Numbered from the stretch's first letter, positions 10,001 through 19,467 are shown. The stretch is DNA of 64,000 nt from Wujia chipingensis (GCF_014337155.1 NZ_CP060632.1:2425001-2489000); one strand, 5' to 3'. Notes: generated by a model from the sequence alone, not told the origin. Translations and numbers: made by a program.

Positions 10001-11561
10001 ATCCGTGCAGTCCTAGTCCGTCAACCGGCCAGCCTGCACCTCCCTGACCATATTCTGCTTTGATACGCTTTGCTCTGGTTCCTGCATCAATCTCTGTTTC
10101 AAAAATCTTGCATACTCTGCCCTTGCCACCGATAAAACCTGTACCTCTCATAAGCACCTGTTTGATATACTCACCTGATACTGTGGCTGACTTCTTTGGA
10201 TTCAGATAATTGTATTTACCTGCTAATGCAGCTTTTCTGTCCTGCTCGAACTGACGCATAAACTGATTATTGTTTTCATCTTCAGTATGAATGGTGCCAA
10301 TACTTGCCTGCCCGTTCTGGTCGAAAAAAAAGGAAGCCTGTGTATATTCGGCTTCCTTACTAACACCCAATGAATTGATTTCATCAAGTTCCCTATTCAG
10401 TTCTGTATCATCCGATTCTAGTGGAATCGCATCACTATCTGATGGAGTACCACTTCCTCTGCCTGCATCTTCGCCTGCTCTCTTATCTTCCACATCTCCA
10501 TTGTCGATGACGGATCCTGTGGCTTGTGCTTCGCCAGATACTGCATCTCCAGCTGGTCGTACAGCTGGTTCGCTTCCTCCTCTACCGCTGACATCTTCTC
10601 GTACATCTTCCCGAATCTCATCAGCGTCTTGTATCTTGCCGGCTCGTTCTCCTTTAGATAGTTCATCGCCATCCTTCCGTATTTGCCCAGCTTCGTGAGA
10701 TCCTCCGTCTCGTCCGGCATCTCTATCTGCGGATAAAGCAGTCCGTCCACTTCCTTGTAAGTCATTTCTTCTAACATATCCAATTCTCCTTTCGCTCTCG
10801 ATTGCCTTTAAGTTACGACTAAATTCTCTAAGAACACTACAGGAGACATCGCATACAATGGAACCAAGACGGTAAATAATCTCTTCGTCTTTGATATTTA
10901 CGATCTGACTAAAATCCTGTTCTTGCACAGATAAGTCAAATCCGCATCTCGTCCCTACAGCATACATGACACTTGCATATACAAGCTGCTCCATGTCCAT
11001 TTCCTGCTGTAAGCCATTGCGTTTCTTACTTTCTTCCTTTATCACACTACCTGATAGCTGCATAAGCTCGGTCATTCGGTCTCCGAACTCTTCTTTTATT
11101 ATAAGCCAAACATCTGTTCCTGTAAACTGTTTTAATATATTTTTTAGAGACTCCCTGTCGCTGTTATCGTACTGCTCAATCTGACCTTCTGACACAAGAA
11201 AATCCACATAATCCTTAAGATTTTCTCCCTCAAGGTCCCATGTCAGTTTGACATTCTTCCCTCCGGTATCACTAATATCAAAGATATACCTCATGCGTGG
11301 ATTCAGCGCCCTCGACGGGAAGATAGCGCAGCCTTTCGCACCACGCTTTACATATCTTCCCACCTTTTTCCAGGTATCATAATCTGCCATGAGTGTGCTT
11401 TTTTCCGGAGGTCTCTGAGCTGTTACCATAACGATATTGTCAAATTCATAGCGGTATAACTGACCTGCGACCTTTAACACATCCTTCCAGTTCTTTTCTG
11501 ATCTGGTGATGTTACCAATTTCAGAATCGTATATCGCTTTGACCTTCATATCAACGCCCAT
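4029..11561 (-). CDS. DarB-like DNA methylase / SNF2-type helicase
   Basis: This 2510-residue protein fuses an N-6 adenine methyltransferase domain to a superfamily 2 helicase. Residues ~1-260 form an N-terminal alpha-helical domain common in ICE proteins. Residues ~262-381 are a disordered G/R/D/E/S-rich linker. A methylase domain follows, with a SAM-binding motif near 970 ([12 protein letters not shown]) and an NPPY-like NVPFG near 1032. The helicase has Walker A HCVGAGKS (~1690), DEAH (~1852), GTPISNT (~1905) and the C-terminal [10 protein letters not shown] (~2187). Phage P1 DarB has the same architecture and protects incoming DNA from restriction, so an anti-restriction role during transfer is likely by analogy. 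GGAGG precedes the ATG by nine bases. The linker is the alternative-frame reading of tnpV. Confidence 0.9.
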   Translation of the reverse strand: MGVDMKVKAIYDSEIGNITRSEKNWKDVLKVAGQLYRYEFDNIVMVTAQRPPEKSTLMADYDTWKKVGRYVKRGAKGCAIFPSRALNPRMRYIFDISDTGGKNVKLTWDLEGENLKDYVDFLVSEGQIEQYDNSDRESLKNILKQFTGTDVWLIIKEEFGDRMTELMQLSGSVIKEESKKRNGLQQEMDMEQLVYASVMYAVGTRCGFDLSVQEQDFSQIVNIKDEEIIYRLGSIVCDVSCSVLREFSRNLKAIESERRIGYVRRNDLQGSGRTALSADRDAGRDGGSHEAGQIRKDGDELSKGERAGKIQDADEIREDVREDVSGRGGSEPAVRPAGDAVSGEAQATGSVIDNGDVEDKRAGEDAGRGSGTPSDSDAIPLESDDTELNRELDEINSLGVSKEAEYTQASFFFDQNGQASIGTIHTEDENNNQFMRQFEQDRKAALAGKYNYLNPKKSATVSGEYIKQVLMRGTGFIGGKGRVCKIFETEIDAGTRAKRIKAEYGQGGAGWPVDGLGLHGYDTFHGNGLRFQWRDEDGEVEGYVSWKDIEKELGVLILTGEYQPETPRIDELAMDGLREDDEVIDAEYREVEPEEAEAEIDDYAIPDEPESYASNRDYVSAKGMTPQETADEDRMVTQAEYGAEIEAETTEKDPSELQYITPIDYAKRIAELDEDLRDAAEILVTDCSCYTPFRAFLMDVVQSDFAFMPNKLDLIRDIALGTDNAERKAYSNNKYGLVEYSIRSGYVKISYKNRNGVRKEGALDWRELYEILSYMVKQPFYCGEDQKRYYQETKQKADRDKMNPVYKRFFDIEDSVKANRLETRERATANGWETKIDENGHVISDDAVQKKYNFHYNLWEMEKGGAKTRYQWNMDAIRTLKQIESENRLATPEEQKVLSKFVGWGGLSQAFDEENAGWSKEYAELKDLLSDEEYSAARATVNNAFYTSPEIAMCINSALVQFGFRGGNVLEPSMGIGNFFGSMPAPMQRSKLYGVELDSISGRIAKQLYQNANISITGFENTTYPDNFFDVVVGNVPFGDYKVFDPKYNKYNFRIHDYFLAKALDQVRPGGMVAVITTKGTLDKANPTIRKYLAERAELVGAIRLPNTAFKDNAGTEVTADILFLQKRERKIDIEPDWVHLGVTENGIAVNSYFAEHPEMMLGAMEYDTRIYGQDSRYTVCVNDDENFNMYEALNKAIGNIKAQMTDFERVADEAEQTEEVIPADPDVRNYTYTFFEGKLYYRENSEMVRKEVSQTAEERIRSLDEIRQITRELIDIQMDGCSEEELSDKQRLLNVKYDDFAKQYGAITSKANRIAFRDDSDYPLLCSLEEVNEDGEVKKADMFYKQTIKAKAVIDRVETAVEALNVSVNEFGYVNPAYMLSIYEPDITNAKEELAERSGQTADEITLSDDALVELRRAVLVEELDGLIFLNPDRYNENNPDIGWETADEYLSGNVRDKLRVAKAMAADTDNPQAERFAGNVAALEKVQPEWIEASDIDVKIGTTWIEPLDYEQFIYELLNTPRRARAVRSQYYNTGIQVHLNKMSMEWFIENKSMDKHSVAATKTYGTSRMDAYSIFEDTLNLKTVTVRDRIDDGDGQYHYEVNKNETMLAREKQNMIKEKFKEWLFSEPERRQKYVEYYNETFNNIRLREYDGSHLQFPGMNPAIELKPHQKNAVARILLGGNTLLAHCVGAGKSFEMMAACMEQKRLGLANKTIMVVPKPLIGQTASEFLRLYPSANILVATERDFEKSRRKQFVSRIATGDYDCIIMSHSQFEKIPISAERKERMLNEQIDEISYAIDEMKERNGERWTVKQMESQKKKLEEQLKSLSDESRKDDLITFEELGVDSIMVDEAHNFKNLAIFSKMNNVSGISSSGAKKSTDMQLKCQYLSEINDGRGIVFATGTPISNTMCEMYVMQLYLQKAALEEMGIYHFDSWAANFGEVTTALELTVEGSGFRFKSRFNKFTNLPELMNIFREVADVQTADMLDLDVPALRGGKPIIVESEPDWYVKQVMEDFVVRAERIRGGGVDPSEDNFLKITHEARLLGTDARLIDKDAPNNPDGKLNKVAENVWKEYEKGNANGHIGCQLIFSDIGTPGPDKDFTIYDYLKETLIQYGIPADEIAFIHDAKTDAQRDALFKEMRTGKKKVLIGSTDKCGTGVNVQTHLVAMHHVDCPWKPSSIEQREGRGIRQGNENEEVAIYRYVTKGTFDAYNWSLVENKQRFISQVMTSKAVSRSCEDIDEATLSYAEIKAVATGNPLIREKMEIDNDVQRLKLLKASYDNQRYGLQDNFMIKYPKLIKTATEKLANVREDVKARDKELIDNPEFAITIGRATYTERVEGGTMMLEAISKCKTGETTAIGKFHGFELLVEKNFLGINYMVLRGKTEYKAELSTSPVGSMVKLENLFNGLHENIDFLEKKIEQYQNDLEASKAEYDKPFAYSEELNEKLARQCELNAQLDLENAKAVDADLSGPEEERETDDRMESAAIVAEDKGAYPADREGRTR
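10418..10777 (-). CDS. tnpV: TnpV family protein nested out of frame in the helicase gene
   Basis: This 119-residue reading frame lies on the same strand as, but in a different frame from, the large methylase-helicase gene. It shows the TnpV family signature along its whole length: an opening [17 protein letters not shown], then [20 protein letters not shown], a middle [19 protein letters not shown], and the C-terminal [20 protein letters not shown]. TnpV proteins were first named from Tn4451-type transposons; their role is not settled. The ATG at 10777 has its own excellent Shine-Dalgarno (AAAGGAG, then eight bases), which supports real translation. The overlapping part of the helicase (residues ~262-381) is low-complexity, as expected when the constrained frame is tnpV. 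Confidence 0.78.
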   Translation of the reverse strand: MLEEMTYKEVDGLLYPQIEMPDETEDLTKLGKYGRMAMNYLKENEPARYKTLMRFGKMYEKMSAVEEEANQLYDQLEMQYLAKHKPQDPSSTMEMWKIREQAKMQAEEVVLHQIVMRFH

Positions 11562-11575
11562 ACCTTTGTCCTCCT

Positions 11576-11944
11576 CTACTTAAACATCTCTGCAAACAAT
11601 CCCTTAAATAGCTTTAACTCATCCTTATCCAGCTCGATTGCAAATTCATTGTCGATTGCCTGTTTTTCGCATTTATCCTTTTTCTTTACAATCTTACGCA
11701 CCACACGAAGAAGCACATAGCACTCCTTGGACTTTGCAATGCTCTGTTTAAAGGTCAGCTCATCCTCATCGACTGACTTCTGTGTCTGATAGATAATCTC
11801 TTTTAACTTATCATTGATACCATCTACTTCCTCAAGGGAAATAATAACGGATGCCTTAGAAGCACCCGATCTGTCCCACTCCTTATGAAGTTCCTTTACT
11901 AAAAACTCCATGTTATTAATTACTGTTGTTGAATCACTTTTCAT
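11576..11944 (-). CDS. Hypothetical ICE protein, 122 residues
   Basis: I do not recognise this protein. It is predicted to be all-helical and highly charged, with a lysine-rich stretch ([13 protein letters not shown]) between two helices and an acidic C-terminal helix ([17 protein letters not shown]). It has no signal peptide or membrane segment. Its start overlaps the stop of the DpnD/PcfM-like gene in an ATGA junction, and the methylase-helicase gene begins 14 bases after its end, so it is probably translated with both. Confidence 0.65.
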   Translation of the reverse strand: MKSDSTTVINNMEFLVKELHKEWDRSGASKASVIISLEEVDGINDKLKEIIYQTQKSVDEDELTFKQSIAKSKECYVLLRVVRKIVKKKDKCEKQAIDNEFAIELDKDELKLFKGLFAEMFK

Positions 11945-12159
11945 CTTGCTCTTCCTCCGTTTTCTTTTAATGAAGAAGGGAGCTGACTTTCGCTGATAGG
12001 TGCAAAATCAACTCCCTTCATGTCCTCTGCTCCAAGGACTATCTGCTCTGCATAATACATATCCATTGCCTTATTGATGGCATCGTCAAGCGACTCTGCC
12101 TTTACTTTCTGTACTCGTGAAAGCACTTCTTTTATCTCAACATCAAATTCCTGTTCCAT
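11941..12159 (-). CDS. DpnD/PcfM-like small protein
   Basis: This 72-residue protein shows the pattern of the DpnD/PcfM family: a first strand (FDVEIKEVLSRVQKVKAES), a helix carrying the conserved DDAINKAMDMYYAEQIVL, and the closing D-x-K-G-V-D-F. PcfM is encoded in the conjugation operon of enterococcal plasmid pCF10. The family function is unknown. It ends in an ATGA overlap with the next gene. Confidence 0.75.
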   Translation of the reverse strand: MEQEFDVEIKEVLSRVQKVKAESLDDAINKAMDMYYAEQIVLGAEDMKGVDFAPISESQLPSSLKENGGRAR

Positions 12160-12186
12160 ATGATATCGCCTCCTGTAAAAATATCA

Positions 12187-13083
12187 TCACCGGCTCTTTT
12201 CTTCCTTTACCTGTTTTTCTTTAAAGCCTCCATCGTACTTTCCATCTTCCAGCCTGTCGTAAAAACAGTCCTCTTCAATCGTTCCAAAATCCTCATACAT
12301 CTGGTGAAGGAAGTCATTCTGCAGCTTCTTCGGTACATCATCATCCTTTGACATATCCTGATAAAAATAGAACTTCTGCTTTAGCTTTGCCCTGTAATCA
12401 TAGATATCCTCTATCTTTTCCGGTGTGCCATACTCCCTCTTGTATGCCTTGAAATTCGTGGTTGAGAGTGTGGAACCAAGATAAATGCCATGCTCCCACG
12501 ATACCCCGATTGTGGTATTGTCCTTTGTAGGCTTCTCATCCTTCGGATAACGCTTATACTCTGTCGCACCAAGGGCGATTGTAAGGGAACCTGACTTCAT
12601 ATCCATCACCACAAGATTCCTTGGTGATAATGCTTCAAGCACCATGTAATCATGGTCATTGAAGTTATGGAATGTCTGTCCCCTTTCAAATAATCTGTCC
12701 ACACTTTCATAATGCAGGTTAAAATCATCCACCCAGCCCTTATCGGTCATTCCAATCTCCTTAAGCTTTGCAACACATTCAGAAGAACTGGCTTCTTTAT
12801 CAAACCGAATTTCTTTGGAATCGTTATAAAGTCCCTGAAGAAAGTGTCCCAGCTGAATATCATCCAGACAGAATCTCGCAGATACAGTTACATTTGCTGC
12901 CCTGTAATACTCTGTGAAGTTATCTGCTTCACCAAGTGTCCTTCCAAGCTGCAACAGATGGTCTGCAAGCTCTGACATGTCATCAATTGCTATAAAACTC
13001 TTATAATCATCCAGAGTCATCAGCATATTTATCTCTGTTCCCCTGTCGTTTTCTGTTACCAGTATCATATCTTTTAAATCCAT
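12187..13083 (-). CDS. Hypothetical ICE protein, 298 residues
   Basis: I do not recognise a named family. The protein is cytoplasmic by appearance, acidic, and rich in aromatic residues. A central region (~residues 60-175) contains ARFCLDDIQLGHFLQGLYND and FHNFNDHDYMVLEALSPRN; a lysine-rich tail ends the protein. The start is set at the ATG at 13083, six bases after GGAGG; an earlier in-frame start (13125) lacks a ribosome binding site. It lies between the NlpC/P60 hydrolase and the PcfM-like gene. Confidence 0.65.
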   Translation of the reverse strand: MDLKDMILVTENDRGTEINMLMTLDDYKSFIAIDDMSELADHLLQLGRTLGEADNFTEYYRAANVTVSARFCLDDIQLGHFLQGLYNDSKEIRFDKEASSSECVAKLKEIGMTDKGWVDDFNLHYESVDRLFERGQTFHNFNDHDYMVLEALSPRNLVVMDMKSGSLTIALGATEYKRYPKDEKPTKDNTTIGVSWEHGIYLGSTLSTTNFKAYKREYGTPEKIEDIYDYRAKLKQKFYFYQDMSKDDDVPKKLQNDFLHQMYEDFGTIEEDCFYDRLEDGKYDGGFKEKQVKEEKSR

Positions 13084-13133
13084 TCTTACCTCCAGTCTCA
13101 GAGAGGGACTATGCCCTCTCCGCAAATTTTCTG

Positions 13134-15056
13134 TTATGGTCTTCCAATCACAACAATCTTTCCTGTGCTTGCCACATCCCTGTAGACCACACCAAGACTT
13201 TCATTAAGTGCCTCTACCACCTTGCCATTTCCGACATATACTGCCACATGGCTGATGTTCTTATATCTTCCGTTGCTTGTAAAACTGTAGAAGATAAGGT
13301 CTCCCGGCTGTAACTCATCAAAGGAGACTGTCTTTCCGGCTTCATCCAGTCCCTGTGCCTCCGCTGCCGCTGTGGTTGCACCGCCGTAACTAATATCCAC
13401 GCCTGCATCCTTCCATGAATAATAGGCTAAGGAGCTGCAGTCATAATAGTTACCGCTGTCTCTTAAATCCTGACTATAAGGGAAGCCAACTCTGTGAAGT
13501 GCATAGGAGCAGACTGTTTTCTGCCTGCTGTCTGTAATTCCGTTTAGGATGGCATTGATTTCATCCTCAGTCATGGAGCTTACTCCAGGACTTCCGCCTC
13601 CGCCGCCACTTCCGCTTCCGGCATATCCAAGCTGTCCCATAAACTCCGGACTCATGATCTGCTCAAGCATTTCCACCTGATCAGAATTAAATCCATAGAC
13701 CGAAATCATATCTCTGTACGATTTCAGTGTGACATTCACATACAGAACCGACTTCGTGACAGTAGTTACATTACCGTCTGCATCTGTTTCTTCCACATCC
13801 TTTGTTCCTGTGCTTGTGGTGTATGAACACATATCATTTACTACTGCCTGCAGCCAGCCTTTTGAAATGTCATTCATGACTGTTGCAGTATCTCCGATAC
13901 CATGCTTGACCATATAGACTGCCATGATGTCATAGTAATTGCTTGGGTTTTCTTCCATACCTTCATAATCCACATATACAAGCTCTCCAAGGTCATATCC
14001 GGTATGCTCATTCACTTTCGTATTCACATCCCGGTTAAACTCCTGCACATAAGCACTCGTTACTGTCTGCACGGTATCTCCTAATTCAAGTGGTGGCAGA
14101 AATAAAGCAAATGGAGAATTGTAAAGGATTGCTATCACCGCTATAACCGGAACCGCAATCATGGCAACTACAAGAACAAGTAATAAAAGCACCAATCCGA
14201 TAATCGGTGCAGCTGCCTTTACCCAGGTAATCGCTTTTCGCACAATCAGATCCTTTACCAGTTTTGCCACGCTGTCTGTCTGATTCTCCTGTGCTTTCAT
14301 CTTATCCAGAAAGAATTTTATCTTCCTGCTCCGGTTGGTCATCTTTTCATCCTTGACCTCTATGGACACACCTGCAGCATATCCGGCTGCCATGCCGATT
14401 GCAGTACCAACTCCCGGTGCAACCGCTGTTCCTGCCGCTGTAGCAGCTGCCTTTGTCGCAGTTTTTGTTGCAACCTTGGCAGTTGTCTTGGCTGTTTCTT
14501 TTGCCGTCTCTTTAGCTACCGTCTTGGCTGTATCTTTGGCAGCTTTCTTTGCTGTCTTTTTTGCCAGCTTCTTTCCTGCCTCTACCTTATTGATACGCTT
14601 CTTTGCCTCGGCTGCCGCCTTTTTCCTGAAAAGTGCTGCCCCCTTGGAAGCAGTTCCGGTAACAGGTTGGCTTGCTTCATATGCAAGATATGCTGCCTGC
14701 GATACCTCATCCCCGCCTTCCACCTGCTCCGTTACTGCCCCGGCTGCAAGTACACCTGTTCTTCCTGCAATGTGAAGATTGGTGTTCTTAGTCTTGATGG
14801 AAGTGTTTGATTCTTTAAGGTTTCGCTTGAATCTTGATAGTCCCTTATTCTTCGGCTCTGACTGATGAATGGTACTCTTTCGATAGGACTTCTTGTTATC
14901 ATCAGATACCTTTGCACCGATAGTCTTAGGACCTCTTTCTACTGTATAGATGTTGTTGCCTTTAATCTTGGCACCCTTTGGCTCGTGGGCATGAATCTTA
15001 GCTTTCTCCTTTGTGTGAATGATCATCGGCTTGTCATCCACCTTTTTTATCTTCAA
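13134..15056 (-). CDS. NlpC/P60 cell-wall hydrolase of the conjugation apparatus
   Basis: This ~640-residue protein is the VirB1-like hydrolase that would open the peptidoglycan for the secretion channel. The first ~250 residues are very basic and alanine/lysine/threonine-rich (AKKTAKKAAKDTAKTVAK), followed by a transmembrane segment at ~290-315 (APIIGLVLLLLVLVVAMIAV), an extracellular middle domain, a Gly/Ser linker, and the C-terminal NlpC/P60 domain with catalytic Cys (YYDCSSLAYYSW, ~residue 537) and His (ISHVAVYVGNG, ~602). The start is likely the TTG at 15056, eight bases after AAGG; a GTG at 15065 is an alternative. It follows the VirB4 gene after a gap with two hairpins. Confidence 0.88.
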   Translation of the reverse strand: MKIKKVDDKPMIIHTKEKAKIHAHEPKGAKIKGNNIYTVERGPKTIGAKVSDDNKKSYRKSTIHQSEPKNKGLSRFKRNLKESNTSIKTKNTNLHIAGRTGVLAAGAVTEQVEGGDEVSQAAYLAYEASQPVTGTASKGAALFRKKAAAEAKKRINKVEAGKKLAKKTAKKAAKDTAKTVAKETAKETAKTTAKVATKTATKAAATAAGTAVAPGVGTAIGMAAGYAAGVSIEVKDEKMTNRSRKIKFFLDKMKAQENQTDSVAKLVKDLIVRKAITWVKAAAPIIGLVLLLLVLVVAMIAVPVIAVIAILYNSPFALFLPPLELGDTVQTVTSAYVQEFNRDVNTKVNEHTGYDLGELVYVDYEGMEENPSNYYDIMAVYMVKHGIGDTATVMNDISKGWLQAVVNDMCSYTTSTGTKDVEETDADGNVTTVTKSVLYVNVTLKSYRDMISVYGFNSDQVEMLEQIMSPEFMGQLGYAGSGSGGGGGSPGVSSMTEDEINAILNGITDSRQKTVCSYALHRVGFPYSQDLRDSGNYYDCSSLAYYSWKDAGVDISYGGATTAAAEAQGLDEAGKTVSFDELQPGDLIFYSFTSNGRYKNISHVAVYVGNGKVVEALNESLGVVYRDVASTGKIVVIGRP

Positions 15057-15090
15057 TGTTCTCACCTTCTTTCACTCAAAATGCAAAACA

Positions 15091-15141
15091 GCCACCCAGC
15101 TTCCCGGATGGCTATGCTTTGAGGTCGCAAATTGCGACCTC
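15091..15141 (-). promoter_or_regulatory. Two hairpins between the VirB4 and NlpC/P60 genes
   Basis: GAGGTCGCAA (15121-15130) and TTGCGACCTC (15132-15141) form a nearly perfect 21-bp palindrome. GCCACCC (15091-15097) and GGATGGC (15106-15112) form a second stem next to it. Neither has a clear T run. They may slow transcription or set relative expression of the two secretion genes; this is inference. Confidence 0.5.
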
Positions 15142-15149
15142 TATCAACA

Positions 15150-17531
15150 TTATTCGACATTTTTCTGCATTTCACGTTTCTTCTGTTCCGCAATCTTCTC
15201 ATGAATGTTGGTATTATACAGCCTGTACAAATCTGTATCCTTACTAATCTGATTATCAAATGGAATCACCACAGAACCACACTTGATAAGTCCCATTCCC
15301 GATGCAGTATTGGTTACGAATCTTAGCTGTGCCTCTGATACCCCGATAACTTCCGCCATCTTGGAACTGTCCGTATTTGCCTGCTTCAAAAGTGCCACAA
15401 ACTCAGAGTTTGCAAGCATTGTGGTTGCTGTGTAATTCTGCAACAGATCGACGACATTCTGCGTGATACCTGTACAAAGACCTCCCTGCTTTCTTACTTT
15501 CTTCCAGAGCTGCTGCAGATATTTTGCAGAATACTCAGAATTAAGTAAGACGTGGAACTCATCAATATAGAGCCATGTTGCCTTGCCTCTCTTGCCATTC
15601 TCAACAATCCTGTTCTGAATAGACTCCATCATGACAAGCATTGTGATAGGACTAAGCTCTGTACCTAAGTCCCTGATGCCATATACTGTGAATCTGTTAT
15701 CCACATCCACATTTGTCTGGTGATTGAAGATGTTAAGTGAACCATTTACGAAAAGCTCTAGTGACAATGCAATGTCCTTTGCCTCGTCCTCCGGCTGCGC
15801 CATAAGGATATCGTAAAAGTCACTCATTACAGGGATATACTTCTCTTTGCTCCTTGCAATGTCGATATACAGTTTTCTCACACAGCGGTCGATGATTGAC
15901 TTCTGTCTTGAATTTAAACTGTCCCCGATACACTGCTCACAAAGTCCAAGCATAAACTCGCCCTTCTCTCTAACCATTCCCTTGGAATCATTCGGATCAA
16001 GGCTCCATACATCCATCTCCAGCGGATTCACATAGTTATCCGTGTAGGTAGACATATTTACCACTGTTCCACCATAAGTATCAGCTATATCAAAGTACTC
16101 GTTCATTGGATCTATGACGATTATCTCATCATCTCCCGACAAGAATACGCTGCCCATCTCCATCTTGCAGAAGAAGGATTTACCGGAACCCGGCACACCA
16201 AATACAAAGCCATTTCCGTTGATAAGCTTCTTTCTGTTACCGATATTCACATTCTTGCTGATCTGGTTGATACCATAATAGTTGCCTGTGCTGTCATTAA
16301 GCTCCTGCACATTGAATGGCATAAGTACCGCAAGTGACTGAGTAAGAAGGGTACGCATTGTCTCCACCTGTCTTACACCAATCGGAAGTGCTGTGTTGAG
16401 AGCTTCCCTCTGCTTTAAGTAGTGTGTATCAATCGTGCAGCTGTTACGCTTTCCGATGGTCTCCACAGTCTCACATACACTCTCAAGCTCCTTCTTGCTT
16501 TCTGCCATAAGAATAATGGTTACTCCCACGAAGAAAAGGCACTGGTCATTCTCACGGACGTCATCCATGATTTCCTCAATTTCTTTTTTCTCCGTTCTCT
16601 TGGCGTATGAAATTTCCGTAGAAAAATCGTTATTCTTATTACGAACTCTCTGCTGTTTGATAATATCCGACTCAATACCAAGGTATTTTTTCTGAAGCAC
16701 CTTCGTTGTCAGATCCTTTGGAACAGGCACCACATCAATGCTCGTGATAGAATGAACCGGAAGGGAAGTAATCTCATTGATGAATCTGTCTGACAAACTG
16801 CTCGGATACTTTTTGATAAAAAGTGCCTTGCAGAATTTACTCTCATCCTCAAAATGGTCCGGGAAATATTTCACCATCCCATTGCACAGGTCATTTCTAA
16901 AATCTGCCCCGACCTTCTTTGCCTTTTTGATATCAAAATCAAAGCTGCCCTCATCTCCAAGATGATAATAGTCATAAAGCACTTTCAGCCTCTCATTTCC
17001 ATTAAGAGGCACAATCTCCGCACCAAGCTCAATGAAAGCCTTGTGTATCGTTGCCTCAAGGGTTGCAAACTGTGCCTTCGCCTCCTCAAAGTTCTTTCTC
17101 TCAATCGTGATTGTCAGGTATCTCTCCTGCTCAATCCCCTGTCTGCCCTCAATAATCTTCTCTTCAATGATGTCATTGTAAATTCTTCTGTAATTATTGA
17201 AACCATCATTTTTCTCAGCAATCAGAACCTTGTCACGGAGTTCATCCATGTTTTTGTTCTTATTGTTGATCGTAATCTTATAATTACAGTCCAGCGAATT
17301 TAAGAACTTGCAGTATCTCTCGAAAATACCGATCTGCTCATCCTCGGTTGCTGTCGTGTAATTGATGTCCTGAAAGCGGTAGCATTTGGAATACTTATTT
17401 TTGCTTACTTCAAAAATGCCGTTTTCAGCCACCGCCATAATCTCTATGGTTTCCTGAATGGATTTAGGTGTCTTATACAAAGGCTCACTCGCCTTCTTTA
17501 ATAACTTAAATCCGTCTGTAAATAAACCCAT
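15150..17531 (-). CDS. VirB4/TraE-type secretion ATPase
   Basis: VirB4 proteins are the ATPases that power assembly and DNA transfer by type IV secretion systems; they sit at the inner face of the membrane. This 793-residue protein is of normal length. Walker A is GVPGSGKSFFCKM (~residue 443), with IVIDPMNEY shortly after, and Walker B is WLYIDEFHVLLN (~650). The C-terminal region has the usual RKQGGLCTGITQNVVDLL and NSEFVALLKQ segments. A GAGG element precedes the ATG by about nine bases. It lies between the PrgI-type gene and the NlpC/P60 gene, the usual order of Gram-positive conjugation operons. Confidence 0.93.
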   Translation of the reverse strand: MGLFTDGFKLLKKASEPLYKTPKSIQETIEIMAVAENGIFEVSKNKYSKCYRFQDINYTTATEDEQIGIFERYCKFLNSLDCNYKITINNKNKNMDELRDKVLIAEKNDGFNNYRRIYNDIIEEKIIEGRQGIEQERYLTITIERKNFEEAKAQFATLEATIHKAFIELGAEIVPLNGNERLKVLYDYYHLGDEGSFDFDIKKAKKVGADFRNDLCNGMVKYFPDHFEDESKFCKALFIKKYPSSLSDRFINEITSLPVHSITSIDVVPVPKDLTTKVLQKKYLGIESDIIKQQRVRNKNNDFSTEISYAKRTEKKEIEEIMDDVRENDQCLFFVGVTIILMAESKKELESVCETVETIGKRNSCTIDTHYLKQREALNTALPIGVRQVETMRTLLTQSLAVLMPFNVQELNDSTGNYYGINQISKNVNIGNRKKLINGNGFVFGVPGSGKSFFCKMEMGSVFLSGDDEIIVIDPMNEYFDIADTYGGTVVNMSTYTDNYVNPLEMDVWSLDPNDSKGMVREKGEFMLGLCEQCIGDSLNSRQKSIIDRCVRKLYIDIARSKEKYIPVMSDFYDILMAQPEDEAKDIALSLELFVNGSLNIFNHQTNVDVDNRFTVYGIRDLGTELSPITMLVMMESIQNRIVENGKRGKATWLYIDEFHVLLNSEYSAKYLQQLWKKVRKQGGLCTGITQNVVDLLQNYTATTMLANSEFVALLKQANTDSSKMAEVIGVSEAQLRFVTNTASGMGLIKCGSVVIPFDNQISKDTDLYRLYNTNIHEKIAEQKKREMQKNVE

Positions 17532-17559
17532 GTCTCTAACCTCGCTTTCTTATAATGAA

Positions 17560-17608
17560 AGCCCGCCGGGAACTTCACCCTGCGGGCTGTGTTCCCGACC
17601 TTGCGGTC
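17560..17608 (-). promoter_or_regulatory. Interleaved hairpins in the leader of the VirB4 gene
   Basis: Three stems lie in the 92-bp gap before VirB4: GACC/GGTC with a GCAA tetraloop on the transcript (17597-17608), GGGAAC (17568-17573) with GTTCCC (17591-17596), and AGCCCGC (17560-17566) with GCGGGCT (17582-17588). The last two interleave, so they either exclude each other or form a pseudoknot. This is the arrangement of an attenuator or translational switch, but function is inferred. Confidence 0.5.
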
Positions 17609-17623
17609 AGATACTATTTATTT

Positions 17624-18136
17624 CTAATGCATTGCCTTATATGCTGCAATACCAGCTGCTGCCGCCACAATGACTGCGACAAGTCCAAGCAGCATGTTTC
17701 TTGTCTTTTTCTTCATTTCTTCAAACTCCTCCTGCTTCTTTACAGCCGAATCAGCTGTTACAGTCTCCGGTTCAGCCTTTCTGCCTTTCTTCTTTACCTG
17801 TTCATTCTGCTCTACTTCTAACTGCTTTATTGCAGGCTCTCCTTCTGTTGATACATAGGTAAGTGCCTTGTTTCCAAACATAAAATGCAGTTTCTTTCCC
17901 ATATACTCGTAGAAATTCATCCCGTTAAAGGAATAGAATCCGCCAAGTGCAATCGGTGCCACACAGGGAATTGCCACATAAGCAGAACCCGTAAGACCGA
18001 TATACTTGTAAAGAAGAAGGACGATACCGCCACCGACTACTACGCTTGCAATGGAAAATATAAGCTGCCTTGCAGTAAGTCCCATCGCAACCGATTCCTG
18101 ATAGCGGTCAATATCCTTGTTTACTTCGATTACCAT
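17624..18136 (-). CDS. PrgI family (VirB3-like) membrane protein
   Basis: This 170-residue protein carries the PrgI signature: an N-terminal VIEVNKDIDRYQESVAMGLTA, then two close membrane segments (~25-45 and ~52-70), then the cytoplasmic segment FYEYMGKKLHFMFGNKALTY. PrgI is the VirB3-like inner-membrane component that partners VirB4 in Gram-positive systems. Here the family core is extended by a charged linker (~100-145) and a further C-terminal membrane segment (LLGLVAVIVAAAAGIAAY). The ATG follows AGGAGGC. It lies directly upstream of VirB4. Confidence 0.87.
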   Translation of the reverse strand: MVIEVNKDIDRYQESVAMGLTARQLIFSIASVVVGGGIVLLLYKYIGLTGSAYVAIPCVAPIALGGFYSFNGMNFYEYMGKKLHFMFGNKALTYVSTEGEPAIKQLEVEQNEQVKKKGRKAEPETVTADSAVKKQEEFEEMKKKTRNMLLGLVAVIVAAAAGIAAYKAMH

Positions 18137-18148
18137 TGTCCCTGCCTC

Positions 18149-18559
18149 CTATCTTGATAAATCCTTTGTCTCCGGCTTTCTTGTCATTCCAATATTCGCC
18201 TCATACTTATCCATTCCATCCGGACACAGTTCTCTAAGCTTATCTACATTGAACAGATAAAGCGGATATTCGCAGAAACCACTCCTTTGCGTGAATCCTG
18301 TAAACTCTCCAAGGTCGTTATCTGTAATAAACTTTTCAATATCCGGCATGTCATTCACATTCAGATATCCGCTGTAATTTGGTGCTGCAACCGACAAATT
18401 CACAGTCACATCCCCAAAAGGCTCCTCATATCCATCTTCATTACACATAAGACCGATAAACATTGCCCTGTTATTCATATACTGCTGGATATCAAATGTC
18501 ACCTGCGTTTCTCCGGTTATGCTTGAATTATAAGTAACCTGTTTCTTTTCATTATCCAT
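18149..18559 (-). CDS. DUF4313 family protein
   Basis: This 136-residue protein matches DUF4313: a first strand region (TGETQVTFDIQQYMNNRAM), FIGLMCNEDGYEEPFGDVTV, then the segment NVNDMPDIEKFITDNDLGEF and the closing RSGFCEYPLYLFN. The family is found in conjugative elements of Firmicutes, usually beside secretion genes; its function is unknown. It is cytoplasmic by sequence. GGAGG lies six bases before the ATG, and the gene fits tightly between the VirB6-like and PrgI genes. Confidence 0.8.
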   Translation of the reverse strand: MDNEKKQVTYNSSITGETQVTFDIQQYMNNRAMFIGLMCNEDGYEEPFGDVTVNLSVAAPNYSGYLNVNDMPDIEKFITDNDLGEFTGFTQRSGFCEYPLYLFNVDKLRELCPDGMDKYEANIGMTRKPETKDLSR

Positions 18560-18571
18560 TTCTGCCTCCTT

Positions 18572-19414
18572 CTATAATCCAAATGCCTTGCTTGTAAGTG
18601 TCTGTGCACCCTTCACACTTCCAACAGTCATTGCTATCGTAAATGTCATTTCACACAAATAAATAAGCGTCTGTGCCCAGTCAGCGTAACTTCCTGTAAA
18701 TGCTGGAAGTCCTGCATTGATAAATGCATTACATACCACAATTGCAAGTGCCATCGTTACTGCCTCGAATACACACGAAAGAAAATATTTGCAGTAGGTA
18801 GCCATTGTATGACTGACCATTCTGTTTCCTGCCATTGTGGAGCATGCAATCGCACCAAGCGGCACAATAATCAGTATCTTTAAGAACCTGAAATACACTG
18901 TGTAGATGATAAAGAATCCACAGATAATAATGATGATTGCAAGCAAAGCTGTAAGTATCAGCATTACCAGACTTTCACCAAATCCGAGTCCTTTAATGAT
19001 ATCTGCCTGTGTACTGTCAATGGCAAGCTGCGTTGTTGTCCCGGCAGATATAAGTCCTACCAGATTTCCTATGGAAGTAAAAAATGCCTTCATAATCGTG
19101 ACATTATTTGCAACAAACCATTCTGCAAGTCCCAATCGGATAAGCATACGAAATATAGACTCAAACCTCATCTCATCTTTTACATCTATGCTTTCCGAGC
19201 AGAAACCGATAACAAAGAACAGCACAACGAGGGATGAGCCGACCGCTACAAAGACCGGCTCAATACCCTCAATAACTGCCCAAGGACCTCCGCCCTTGAA
19301 ACTGACCGGTGACTGTCCAAGCATTGCAAAGACCAGGGATATCTGATTGTTCCAAAATCCAAACACCGCCTCAAGAAGTGCAAGGATCTTGTCTCCAAGC
19401 TTAAAAATATCCAT
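18572..19414 (-). CDS. VirB6/TrbL-like channel membrane protein
   Basis: This 280-residue protein has about six transmembrane segments (for example ~55-72, ~150-172, ~178-196, ~215-235 and ~250-268) and the family's typical mid-protein loop with small residues (IKGLGFGESLVMLILTALLA). Proteins of this type in Clostridial ICEs form the VirB6-like polytopic channel of the type IV secretion system. The position between Maff2 (VirB2-like) and the DUF4313/PrgI/VirB4 genes supports this. AAAGAGGTG precedes the ATG. Confidence 0.82.
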   Translation of the reverse strand: MDIFKLGDKILALLEAVFGFWNNQISLVFAMLGQSPVSFKGGGPWAVIEGIEPVFVAVGSSLVVLFFVIGFCSESIDVKDEMRFESIFRMLIRLGLAEWFVANNVTIMKAFFTSIGNLVGLISAGTTTQLAIDSTQADIIKGLGFGESLVMLILTALLAIIIIICGFFIIYTVYFRFLKILIIVPLGAIACSTMAGNRMVSHTMATYCKYFLSCVFEAVTMALAIVVCNAFINAGLPAFTGSYADWAQTLIYLCEMTFTIAMTVGSVKGAQTLTSKAFGL

Positions 19415-19467
19415 ACTTGTTATTCACCTCTTTCCTTTTACTAAAAGGGGAACTCTTTTTCCCCATC

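Noticed and set aside
10291..10698. Plus-strand frame opposite tnpV
   Set aside because: Serine/proline-rich shadow of the G/R-rich linker; no ribosome binding site or family signature.
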